Source: an uncultured Geobacteraceae bacterium
GTDB taxonomy: Bacteria; Desulfobacterota; Desulfuromonadia; Desulfuromonadales; Geopsychrobacteraceae
NCBI GenBank assembly: GCA_937958075.1
Contig: CALFFB010000095.1
Coordinates: 1-11,941, forward strand
DNA: 11,941 nucleotides
Reading direction: 5' to 3'
The notes under the pieces were generated by a model that worked only from the letters and a program-made list of their open reading frames with translations, was not told the DNA's origin and did not search any database. Made by a program: the position numbers and the translations under genes. Shown here one piece after another: positions 6,492 to 11,941 of this stretch (the stretch's first letter is position 1; each line of letters opens with the position of its first letter).

Positions 6492-9400
6492 GTATGGGCG
6501 GAACGGATAACGTCAGGGAGTATTACCGGCTCGTCACCGAGATGGACATCGGTGACGTGGCCCGGGAACTTCTGCCGGGACGGATCACCCAGGAGACCGG
6601 CCAGCGCTTGATGTGCGACTGCCCCAACCATCAGAGCCAGTCGCGCCTGTCGCTGCACGTGATGCTCGACAAGCAGGGCTGGTATTGCTTCGGCTGCGGA
6701 GTCGGCGGTGATGTGTTGCAACTCGTTGAGTTCATTCAGACGGGCTCGGTCACCGCCGGGCAATCCGGTCCGATGCCGGACAGCCACCGCCAGGCCCGGG
6801 ACTATCTCGCCAAGAAGGCGGGCTTGCCGCCGCTGTCGCGCTATGGCCTCAGCCAGGAGCGTCTGGCCCAGACGGAGGCCGACCGCGCCTTCGAGCTGCG
6901 GGTCAAGGACGCGCTGACGGCGCTGGCCAAGCTTTACCACGCCAGGCTCAAGGAGTCGCCGGAGGTCCTCGACTGGCTGAAATCCAAATACGCCCTGAGC
7001 GAGGAGACCATCGACGATCTCCTGATCGGCTATGCGGACAACGCGTCCGGCGCGGTCGCCCAACTGACCGGGGGTGAGGACGGTTTTTCCAAGCGGGAGC
7101 TCGCCGCGACCGGCGCTTTCCGGCCCACCAGCCAGGACGGCCTGACGCCATTTTTCGAGCGCCGCATCGTCTTTCCCTACTGGAGCCGTGGCCGGGTGGT
7201 ATTCATGATCGGCCGCAAGACGCCGTGGACCCCGGACGTGGGTTGGGAGCAAGGGAAATACAAGAAGCTGCCGGTTCACGACGAGCACCAGCGGCCTTAC
7301 GTCGCCGATTTCATCAACAACGCGCTGCTGTTCAACGAGGACTGCCTGCTGGCCAGGCCCGGCAAGGTGATCATCACCGAGGGGGTGACCGATTGCCTGG
7401 CGCTGATGCAACTGGGCCTGCCAACCGTATCGCCGGTCACCGTCCGCATCCGGGCCGCCGATTGGGAGCGCCTGATCCCCAAGCTGCGCGGCGTCGAAAC
7501 CGTCTACATCTGCCAGGACAACGAACTCTCCCAGGCCGGTCTCAAGGGGGCGCTGCAAACCGCCCGCACCCTGGCCGAACACAAGATCGACACCCGCCTG
7601 GTGACGCTACCCTTGTCGGAGACACAGCTCTCGGCCCGGCAGGAGCTGACCGAACGCTTCGGCCTGACGGCGAGCGTGGGGCCGAAGGAGCTGGCCAAGC
7701 TGCTGGCTGGACGGCCCGCCGAGGAAATCCAGGCGGCCGAGGCGCTTCTCGCCACCGCAAAGATCGACGTCAACGATTACATTGCCGCCGGGCATACCCG
7801 GGAGGATTTCGAACGCCTGCTCGCCGAGGCCAGCACGCCCATCGAGTTCGGCGTGCGCTCGCTGCCCGAGGGCGCTGAGGAAGAGGAACGCAACCGCCTG
7901 CTCGAACCGATCCTGGGGGAGATTTCCGAGCAGTCTCCGCTGGAACAGGCCCGTCTGCTGAAGCTGGTGCAGGAGCGCATCGGTGGTGGCGTTTCCATGG
8001 CCACCCTCAAGGAACAGATCCGCGCCATCCAGAAGGACCGCAAGGTCGAGTTCCGTAACGAAAAGAAGAAGGCCAAGCGGATGTCCGGCGCGATGCCCGG
8101 ATCATGCCGCGCCCGGGTCGACGAGGTGCTGATCGACACGGAACTGGAGAACGGCGCTCCCGACTACACCCTGGCCGCCGAGGCTGCCTACGACTGGTTT
8201 ACCGCCAACGGTGCCCAATTCTTTCACACCCTGCAGGGCGAGCCGTTCATGTATTTCGACAACGCCATCTACTGGATGGATTCACCGGACCGGGGCCGCA
8301 AGCGCCATTACGCGGCCATGCTCTACAAGCACACGGGCATGGTGCCGACCTCCAACGGCGGACGGACCTTTTTCGAGGTACTACCCAGCCTGGCGATGAT
8401 CCGTGGCCAGGTGCGCGACCATTTCTCCTGGCTGCACACCGATGTGGCTTCCTACACCGTCTATTTCAACCTGAACAATCCGGAGCACGAGATCGCCAAG
8501 ATCACCCCGGACGAGATTCAGATCATGAAGAACGGCGGCAACGAGGACGGCATCATCCTGGACGGCTCGCGGAAGATGAAGCCGCTGAAATTCCTGCCCG
8601 ACGCCGACCTCGAAGAGGCGGACCGGCTCCTGGTCGATCTGCTGGTGGGCAACATGACCTGTCCGCAGGGGGATCGCTTTCTCATCCTTTCCTGGCTCTC
8701 CTGTTTCCTGTTGATCGACTTCGCCGGGACGCGGCCCATGACCCGTTTTGAGGGTTCGGCCGGTTCGGGCAAGACCACCGCCAGCAAGATCACGTCGACG
8801 CTGCTTTTCGGCGAGCCACAGCACAAGAAGGCCACCGACGCCGCGAACTACACCGATGGCTCGCAGAACCCGCTCATCGTCCTCGACAACATCGAGGTCA
8901 AGCAGATGACCGAGGATCTGACCACCTTCATGCTGACCAGCATCACCGGCATCGCCAAGGAGAAACGCAAGAGCGGCACCGACAGCGAGACCATCACCGA
9001 GCGGACCAAGTGCCTGCTGAACACCACCGGCATCGAGCCGCTGTGCGGAGAGCTTTCCGAGATCCTGTCGAGGTCCTTCGTCATCAACTTCGACCTCGCC
9101 AACCAGGCCAGCGACTGCTTTCTGGAATCGGAGGTCATCTCCGCCATCCAGCAGAACCGGGATCTGATCATCTCGGCCATCATGAAGCGGACCAGCCATG
9201 TGCTGGCGATGATCCGGGACGGAGCCCAGAAGCAGGTCATGCGCCTGCTGCACCGAACCATGCCGACCCATGGCAAACGCCGGTGCAACGACTATCTGAG
9301 CCTGATGTACCTGATGATGCTGGCCGGGTCCGAGGAACACGAGGTGACCACCGGACTCGAGGATCTGAGCCCGCTGTTCATCGAGCAGATCCATTCCATC

Positions 9401-9799
9401 AACGACACCAGCCAGGAGATGGCGCGGGAGTCGAACCCCATCGCAACGGCGCTGGCATCGCTCTTCCATGCCTACCGAAACGCGGTGGAGCTGGACGAGA
9501 AGGCCCGCTACGGCGAGGACGACCGGGCAAACCACGTGGTGGGGTTCATCGAACGCTACCAGGTGAGGTTCGAGAACGAGAACACTATGGAGCCGGTGTC
9601 GGCGGGACGGCTGCTCGCGGCGCTGCGCAGGGTCGGCCGGGAATTCAACCTCGAGTTCGAATACAAGAAGCCCGCCCAGCTCGGTCGGCGCATCAGCAAC
9701 GACCTGGACGTCATCCGGGACGCCGGGTTCGACATCGACCGGCAGCGCAACGCCCACACCAAGAACTTCGAGTATCGGATCTGCCACAAGAGCAGGTAA
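6488..9799 (+). CDS. DNA primase with CHC2 zinc finger and TOPRIM, fused to a P-loop ATPase
   Basis: 1103 aa from ATG 6488. Residues about 15-90 form a CHC2-type zinc finger with Cys45-Pro-Asn-His48 and Cys67-Phe-Gly-Cys70, as in DnaG-like primases. A primase core follows, with TOPRIM motif GKVIITEGVTD (292-302, catalytic Glu298) and the second acidic motif at CQDNELSQAG (342-351). That motif reads D344-N-E346, where most TOPRIM proteins have DxD. A charged helical linker (about 455-550) leads to a second half with Walker A GSAGSGKTT (756-764), Walker B LIVLDNIE (796-803) and SEILSRSFVINF as a likely sensor or arginine-finger region. The C-terminal about 80 residues look like a winged helix. 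The layout resembles primase-helicase fusions of phages and satellites, so I infer priming plus fork unwinding for the element. The C-terminal half is not the DnaB/T7 type and its helicase activity is unproven. The AT-rich stretch starts right after the stop. Confidence 0.87.
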   Translation: MSMGGTDNVREYYRLVTEMDIGDVARELLPGRITQETGQRLMCDCPNHQSQSRLSLHVMLDKQGWYCFGCGVGGDVLQLVEFIQTGSVTAGQSGPMPDSHRQARDYLAKKAGLPPLSRYGLSQERLAQTEADRAFELRVKDALTALAKLYHARLKESPEVLDWLKSKYALSEETIDDLLIGYADNASGAVAQLTGGEDGFSKRELAATGAFRPTSQDGLTPFFERRIVFPYWSRGRVVFMIGRKTPWTPDVGWEQGKYKKLPVHDEHQRPYVADFINNALLFNEDCLLARPGKVIITEGVTDCLALMQLGLPTVSPVTVRIRAADWERLIPKLRGVETVYICQDNELSQAGLKGALQTARTLAEHKIDTRLVTLPLSETQLSARQELTERFGLTASVGPKELAKLLAGRPAEEIQAAEALLATAKIDVNDYIAAGHTREDFERLLAEASTPIEFGVRSLPEGAEEEERNRLLEPILGEISEQSPLEQARLLKLVQERIGGGVSMATLKEQIRAIQKDRKVEFRNEKKKAKRMSGAMPGSCRARVDEVLIDTELENGAPDYTLAAEAAYDWFTANGAQFFHTLQGEPFMYFDNAIYWMDSPDRGRKRHYAAMLYKHTGMVPTSNGGRTFFEVLPSLAMIRGQVRDHFSWLHTDVASYTVYFNLNNPEHEIAKITPDEIQIMKNGGNEDGIILDGSRKMKPLKFLPDADLEEADRLLVDLLVGNMTCPQGDRFLILSWLSCFLLIDFAGTRPMTRFEGSAGSGKTTASKITSTLLFGEPQHKKATDAANYTDGSQNPLIVLDNIEVKQMTEDLTTFMLTSITGIAKEKRKSGTDSETITERTKCLLNTTGIEPLCGELSEILSRSFVINFDLANQASDCFLESEVISAIQQNRDLIISAIMKRTSHVLAMIRDGAQKQVMRLLHRTMPTHGKRRCNDYLSLMYLMMLAGSEEHEVTTGLEDLSPLFIEQIHSINDTSQEMARESNPIATALASLFHAYRNAVELDEKARYGEDDRANHVVGFIERYQVRFENENTMEPVSAGRLLAALRRVGREFNLEFEYKKPAQLGRRISNDLDVIRDAGFDIDRQRNAHTKNFEYRICHKSR

Positions 9800-9867
9800 A
9801 TGGAATTTTTTTTGCCCAAACTGGATGATATGACGACACTGAACTTTATCAAAATCAAAGGCAAAAC

Positions 9868-9896
9868 TTGACGCCATCATCCTGTGATGCTAAGTT
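9868..9896 (+). promoter_or_regulatory. Putative sigma-70 promoter for the ABC-F leader
   Basis: TTGACG (9868-9873) matches five of six bases of the -35 consensus. Exactly 17 bp downstream is TAAGTT (9891-9896), a weak -10 with the key first T, A and last T. Transcription would start near 9903, ten bases before a strong Shine-Dalgarno. The spacer contains the dyad CATCA-tcctg-TGATG (9875-9889), which could be an operator. No comparable promoter is seen between the terminator and the ABC-F gene. Confidence 0.5.
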
Positions 9897-9912
9897 AAAA
9901 GCAAATTTATAT

Positions 9913-9936
9913 GGAGGTATACCCTTGAGAATCTAA
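9913..9936 (+). promoter_or_regulatory. Strong Shine-Dalgarno plus three-codon leader frame (M-R-I-stop)
   Basis: GGAGG (9913-9917) lies seven bases before TTG 9925, which opens TTG-AGA-ATC-TAA, a peptide Met-Arg-Ile. The last sense codon and stop lie in the 5' arm of the long stem at 9931-10020, so a ribosome held here would stop that stem forming. Very short leader peptides with Arg at position two, such as the minimal MRL of ErmDL, are known to arrest drug-bound ribosomes; a similar role here is inference. An alternative five-residue frame from ATG 9911 would lack a Shine-Dalgarno. Confidence 0.4.
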
Positions 9937-10020
9937 CGGAAACGAGCCTTCACGAAATTTTCGTGTTCCCATTTTGGATCGTTAAAATTATCCAAAAAAT
10001 GGCGTTCTGTTTCCGTAGAT
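9931..10020 (+). ncRNA. Three-way-junction RNA element in the ABC-F leader
   Basis: Three nested inverted repeats are visible. P1 pairs 9931-9943 (ATCTAACGGAAAC) with 10009-10020 (GTTTCCGTAGAT), 12 bp with A9935 bulged. P2 is CACGAA (9951-9956) with TTCGTG (9960-9965). P3 pairs 9969-9979 (CCATTTTGGAT) with 9990-10002, 11 bp with two bulged A and a 10-nt loop. Together they fold as a closed three-way junction placed between the leader frame and the terminator. I do not recognise it as a named riboswitch. It may be the sensing domain or part of the attenuator's alternative pairing. The pairings are seen; folding and function are inferred. Confidence 0.55.
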
Positions 10021-10049
10021 CTTGGGTGGCTTCAGCGTTCATGATTTGA
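9999..10049 (+). CDS. Possible 16-residue leader peptide
   Basis: ATG 9999 opens a frame reading MAFCFRRSWVASAFMI and stopping at TGA 10047-10049. The stop falls on the first bases of the terminator stem and in the 3' arm of the alternative antiterminator, where a stalled or terminating ribosome would cover the terminator's left arm. Against it, there is no Shine-Dalgarno and the start lies in the P3 stem. The same frame is open back to 9894, with GTG 9963 the only other usable start. It is a candidate attenuator peptide only. Confidence 0.2.
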   Translation: MAFCFRRSWVASAFMI

Positions 10050-10056
10050 ATGCCAC
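10026..10056 (+). promoter_or_regulatory. Candidate antiterminator hairpin
   Basis: GTGGCTTCA (10026-10034) pairs with TGAATGCCAC (10047-10056) through nine base pairs, with T10051 bulged and a 12-nt loop. The 3' arm is most of the left arm of the intrinsic terminator, so the two hairpins exclude each other. This is the standard geometry of an attenuator switch. The regulatory reading is inferred from complementarity alone. Confidence 0.45.
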
Positions 10057-10080
10057 GTTTAAGACGTGGCATTTTTTATT
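10049..10080 (+). terminator. Intrinsic (rho-independent) terminator upstream of the ABC-F gene
   Basis: AATGCCACGT (10049-10058) and ACGTGGCATT (10064-10073) form a perfect 10-bp stem with a five-base loop (TTAAG), running into six T's (10072-10077) and further AT. It ends 65 bases before the ABC-F start with no clear promoter in between. It therefore either ends upstream transcription or, more likely given the leader, acts as an attenuator that must be read through for ABC-F expression. Confidence 0.85.
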
Positions 10081-10133
10081 TTAGCTGATTCCATGGGAAT
10101 GGGACGTCCAGTATGTTTTGTTACAGCATGCTT

Positions 10134-10138
10134 GGAGG
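10134..10138 (+). promoter_or_regulatory. Ribosome binding site deciding the ABC-F start
   Basis: GGAGG lies six bases before ATG 10145. It fixes the start there and not at the in-frame TTG 10118, which would add nine residues with no ribosome binding site and would place them before the conserved start of the ABC domain. Confidence 0.75.
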
Positions 10139-10144
10139 TCAACA

Positions 10145-11656
10145 ATGTCAATATCTTTTCAAAACGTTACCTTTTCTTATGATAGTGCAATATCCTCATT
10201 GCTTGAGGACATCACAGTTCATCTTGCGGAAGGATGGACAGGAATCGTAGGGCCAAACGGTGCAGGGAAAACGACTTTTCTGCAACTTGCGGCAGGACAT
10301 CTACAGGTACAGCAAGGGACTATCAAACGGTCCGGACATATAGTTTTCTGCCCGCAGCGCACTGACGATGTTCCGGCACAGCTATCACTTTTGATTTCTA
10401 CCGTTGAAGCAGAGGCATGCGTACTGCGTGGAAAACTAAGGCTTGGCGATGATTGGGTAAGTCGCTGGCCGACACTAAGTCATGGCGAGCGTAAGCGTGC
10501 TCAAATTGCTGTCGCTCTCTGGCAACAACCGGATGTCCTTCTTCTTGATGAACCGACCAATCATATTGATATTACGGCCCGTGAGCTGCTTATAGAAGCG
10601 CTTACGTCATTTCGTGGTATTGGCCTGCTGGTTAGCCATGACCGAGATTTGCTTGACCTTCTTTGCCAGCAATGTATTTTTCTCGACCCCCCTCAAGCCA
10701 TAATACAACCTGGCAATTATACGAAAGCTGCCGCAGATGTTAAACGAGAAGAATCAAGTTTGCAGGATAGACGTCATAGTTTGCAACAAAACCTGGAACG
10801 ATTAAAGGACGAGTCGAAACGTCGCTGCGCTAAAGCCTCACGCGCCAACAAAAAGAAATCGAAACGTCATTTGGCACGTGGTGACAGCGATGGGCGTGCC
10901 AAAATCGACCTGGCTCGTGTTTCAGGACAGGATGGTCATGCCGGGCGTCTTGCTAAGCAATTAAAAGGTCGTATAAAGCATGTGCAGGAACAAATTTCTG
11001 ATATAAAAATCAAGAAACGCTATGCAACTCATTTCTGGATCGATGGTTCCGTCTCTCCACGTCGAATCCTCTTTACTATTCCTGCTGACATAATCGCTCT
11101 CGATGAATCAAGAAAATTGCATATACCAGAGATTACAATGCTACGTGACGATCGCATTGCTATTACTGGAGCAAATGGAATGGGAAAGACAACTTTTATT
11201 CGACATATTCTTAACCACATAAATATTCCTAATGAGCATTTGGTATATTTACCGCAAGAGATTGACATGATAAAAACCCGAAAAATCATGGCAGATGTAA
11301 ATCACCTTTCTCATGAACAACTTGGTAAAATTATGACAGTGGTGAGTGCTCTTGGGTCACGCCCTGAACGACTGTTACATAACCTTGATATCAGCCCAGG
11401 TGAATTGCGCAAGGTGCTATTGGCGCTTGGAATTATTCGTCAGCCGCATTTAATTGTTATGGATGAACCGACAAATCATCTCGATCTTCCAGCAATCGAG
11501 TGCTTAGAGAATGCCCTGAAAGATTGCCCCTGTGGCCTGTTGCTGATCAGCCATGATTTGCATTTCCTCCAACAGGTCACTAGTAAACGGTGGCACCTGG
11601 GTCAACATGAAACGAACGTTATCATTTCTATAGATAATCGAAAGACAACGGATTGA
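10145..11656 (+). CDS. ABC-F protein (ribosome-associated ATPase, possible antibiotic protection)
   Basis: 503 aa with two ABC domains and no membrane segment, the ABC-F layout. Domain 1 has Walker A GPNGAGKT (36-43), signature LSHGERKRAQIA (111-122), Walker B with catalytic Glu LLLDEPTNHID (132-142) and switch His in VSHDRDL (163-169). Domain 2 has Walker A GANGMGKT (342-349), a degenerate signature ISPGELRKVLLALG (416-429), LIVMDEPTNHLDL (436-448) and ISHDL (468-472). Between them is a long Lys/Arg-rich helical linker (about 190-295, with KRRCAK, NKKKSKRHLAR and GRAKIDLARVSGQDG), the part that in ABC-F proteins enters the ribosomal E site and reaches toward the peptidyl-transferase centre. 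The family includes translation factors and the Msr, Vga, Lsa and OptrA resistance proteins. I cannot assign it to any named group. Its AT-richer composition differs sharply from the upstream operon, implying separate acquisition, and the attenuator-like leader suggests drug-inducible or stress-inducible expression. Confidence 0.9.
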   Translation: MSISFQNVTFSYDSAISSLLEDITVHLAEGWTGIVGPNGAGKTTFLQLAAGHLQVQQGTIKRSGHIVFCPQRTDDVPAQLSLLISTVEAEACVLRGKLRLGDDWVSRWPTLSHGERKRAQIAVALWQQPDVLLLDEPTNHIDITARELLIEALTSFRGIGLLVSHDRDLLDLLCQQCIFLDPPQAIIQPGNYTKAAADVKREESSLQDRRHSLQQNLERLKDESKRRCAKASRANKKKSKRHLARGDSDGRAKIDLARVSGQDGHAGRLAKQLKGRIKHVQEQISDIKIKKRYATHFWIDGSVSPRRILFTIPADIIALDESRKLHIPEITMLRDDRIAITGANGMGKTTFIRHILNHINIPNEHLVYLPQEIDMIKTRKIMADVNHLSHEQLGKIMTVVSALGSRPERLLHNLDISPGELRKVLLALGIIRQPHLIVMDEPTNHLDLPAIECLENALKDCPCGLLLISHDLHFLQQVTSKRWHLGQHETNVIISIDNRKTTD

Positions 11657-11675
11657 GTATTCGCAGCTCCGGTTT

Positions 11676-11904
11676 TGCGGTGGTGCGGTGATCACCGCTG
11701 TCCCTTGCGGTGGATGACCACCGCACGCCAAACCCTTGCCAGACAAGGCTTTCATGGCCTTTGCGGTGGTTGCGGTGGTAAATCCAGAGGTCTCACCCCC
11801 TATGGGTTGAAATATTTTTTCTACCTACCAACCCGACATCCCACGCCAGGCAAATTCCGGCCCAGCGTGAGAGACATTCCCCAAATACCACCGCAACCAC
11901 CGCA
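11676..11904. repeat. Iteron-like array of nine TGCGGTGGT-type nonamers
   Basis: Forward copies start at 11676, 11684 (TGCGGTGAT), 11706 (TGCGGTGGA), 11762 and 11771. Reverse copies (ACCACCGCA or variants) lie at 11691-11699, 11717-11725, 11887-11895 and 11896-11904. They build three higher-order structures: a 14-bp palindrome GCGGTGATCACCGC (11685-11698), a hairpin TGCGGTGG-atga-CCACCGCA (11706-11725), and a 19-bp perfect inverted repeat (11762-11780 with 11886-11904). The arms of that repeat flank an AT-rich tract (11808-11822). This resembles iterons beside a melting region in replication origins of plasmids and satellites, but could equally be an integrase, partition or repressor site. 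The 285 bp after the ABC-F gene hold no convincing coding region. Confidence 0.65.
11762..11904. repeat. 19-bp perfect inverted repeat, each arm two tandem nonamers
   Basis: TGCGGTGGTTGCGGTGGTA (11762-11780) and its exact reverse complement (11886-11904) are 105 bp apart. Each arm holds two abutting nonamers at 9-bp spacing, so two bound proteins would sit slightly less than one helical turn apart. The enclosed segment includes CCCTATGGG and a T-rich run near 11815-11820. Left-arm and right-arm binding with looping, or origin melting, would fit; neither is shown. Confidence 0.6.
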
Positions 11905-11941
11905 CTCTCTCTTCTCTTTCTTCATAACTATCTAAAAACAA

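Noticed and set aside
9779..9812. Possible terminator after the primase gene (weak stem around CTGC/GCAG plus eight T's)
   Set aside because: The stem is only about six pairs including a wobble and is separated from the T-run by eight bases; too weak to call.
8381..9880. Long - strand open frame opposite the primase-ATPase, and similar ones at 1212-2558, 2426-3685 and 6317-7582
   Set aside because: Same reason: codon-mirror artefacts of strongly biased genes, with clear protein families on the + strand.
9931..10020. Integron attC-like site (ATCTAAC matches the RYYYAAC box and the segment folds as a long imperfect hairpin)
   Set aside because: The matching GTTRRRY box is missing; the right end reads CGTAGAT. 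The fold is a three-way junction and not a single hairpin, and no integrase or cassette array is seen. A degenerate attC cannot be fully excluded.
11675..11935. 86-codon open frame across the repeat array at the right end
   Set aside because: It has no ribosome binding site, its residues are dictated by the GCGGTGG repeats, and it lies in a region better explained as a binding-site array.

Overview
The window has two parts of different base composition and probably different origin. Positions 1 to about 9799 are GC-rich and densely coding, all on the + strand, with overlapping or closely spaced genes and strong GGAGG-type ribosome binding sites. This suggests a high-GC proteobacterium or a relative such as Desulfobacterota. 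From the stop codon at 9799 the sequence becomes clearly AT-richer with looser codon use, and it stays so through the last gene. No rRNA, tRNA, CRISPR array, transposase or integrase gene was seen.

The GC-rich part reads as a replication and recombination module of a mobile element (prophage, integrative element or plasmid). The order is: the 3' end of an unknown gene; a two-domain sigma-70-like factor whose Shine-Dalgarno lies inside a perfect hairpin; an unknown 111-aa protein; a RecB/Cas4-like PD-(D/E)XK nuclease with cysteines placed for an Fe-S cluster; a RecA-like phage ATPase (AAA_24/Sak4 type); a DUF669 protein ending in an SSB-like acidic/IPF tail; an ERCC4-fold nuclease; a RecD2 helicase; and a 1103-aa primase-ATPase fusion. 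Together they could supply end processing, ssDNA coating and annealing, branch cleavage, unwinding, priming and fork ATPase functions. The sigma factor at the head could direct transcription of the block. The tight gene order supports one operon; the joint function is inferred.

The AT-richer part starts with a 345-bp non-coding leader (9800-10144). It holds a sigma-70-like promoter, a strong Shine-Dalgarno with a three-codon reading frame (M-R-I), a three-way-junction RNA fold built on a 12-bp bulged stem, and a textbook intrinsic terminator. The left arm of that terminator can instead pair upstream as an antiterminator. This looks like a transcription attenuator for the next gene, a 503-aa ABC-F protein of the translation-factor/ribosome-protection superfamily that I cannot match to a named resistance determinant. 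The leader plus ABC-F gene is the most promising candidate for an undescribed system here.

The last 285 bp contain no convincing gene but carry nine copies of a TGCGGTGGT-type nonamer in both orientations. These include a 14-bp palindrome, an 8-bp-stem hairpin and a 19-bp perfect inverted repeat around an AT-rich tract. The array resembles iterons of a replication origin, or sites for a DNA-binding replication or recombination protein.
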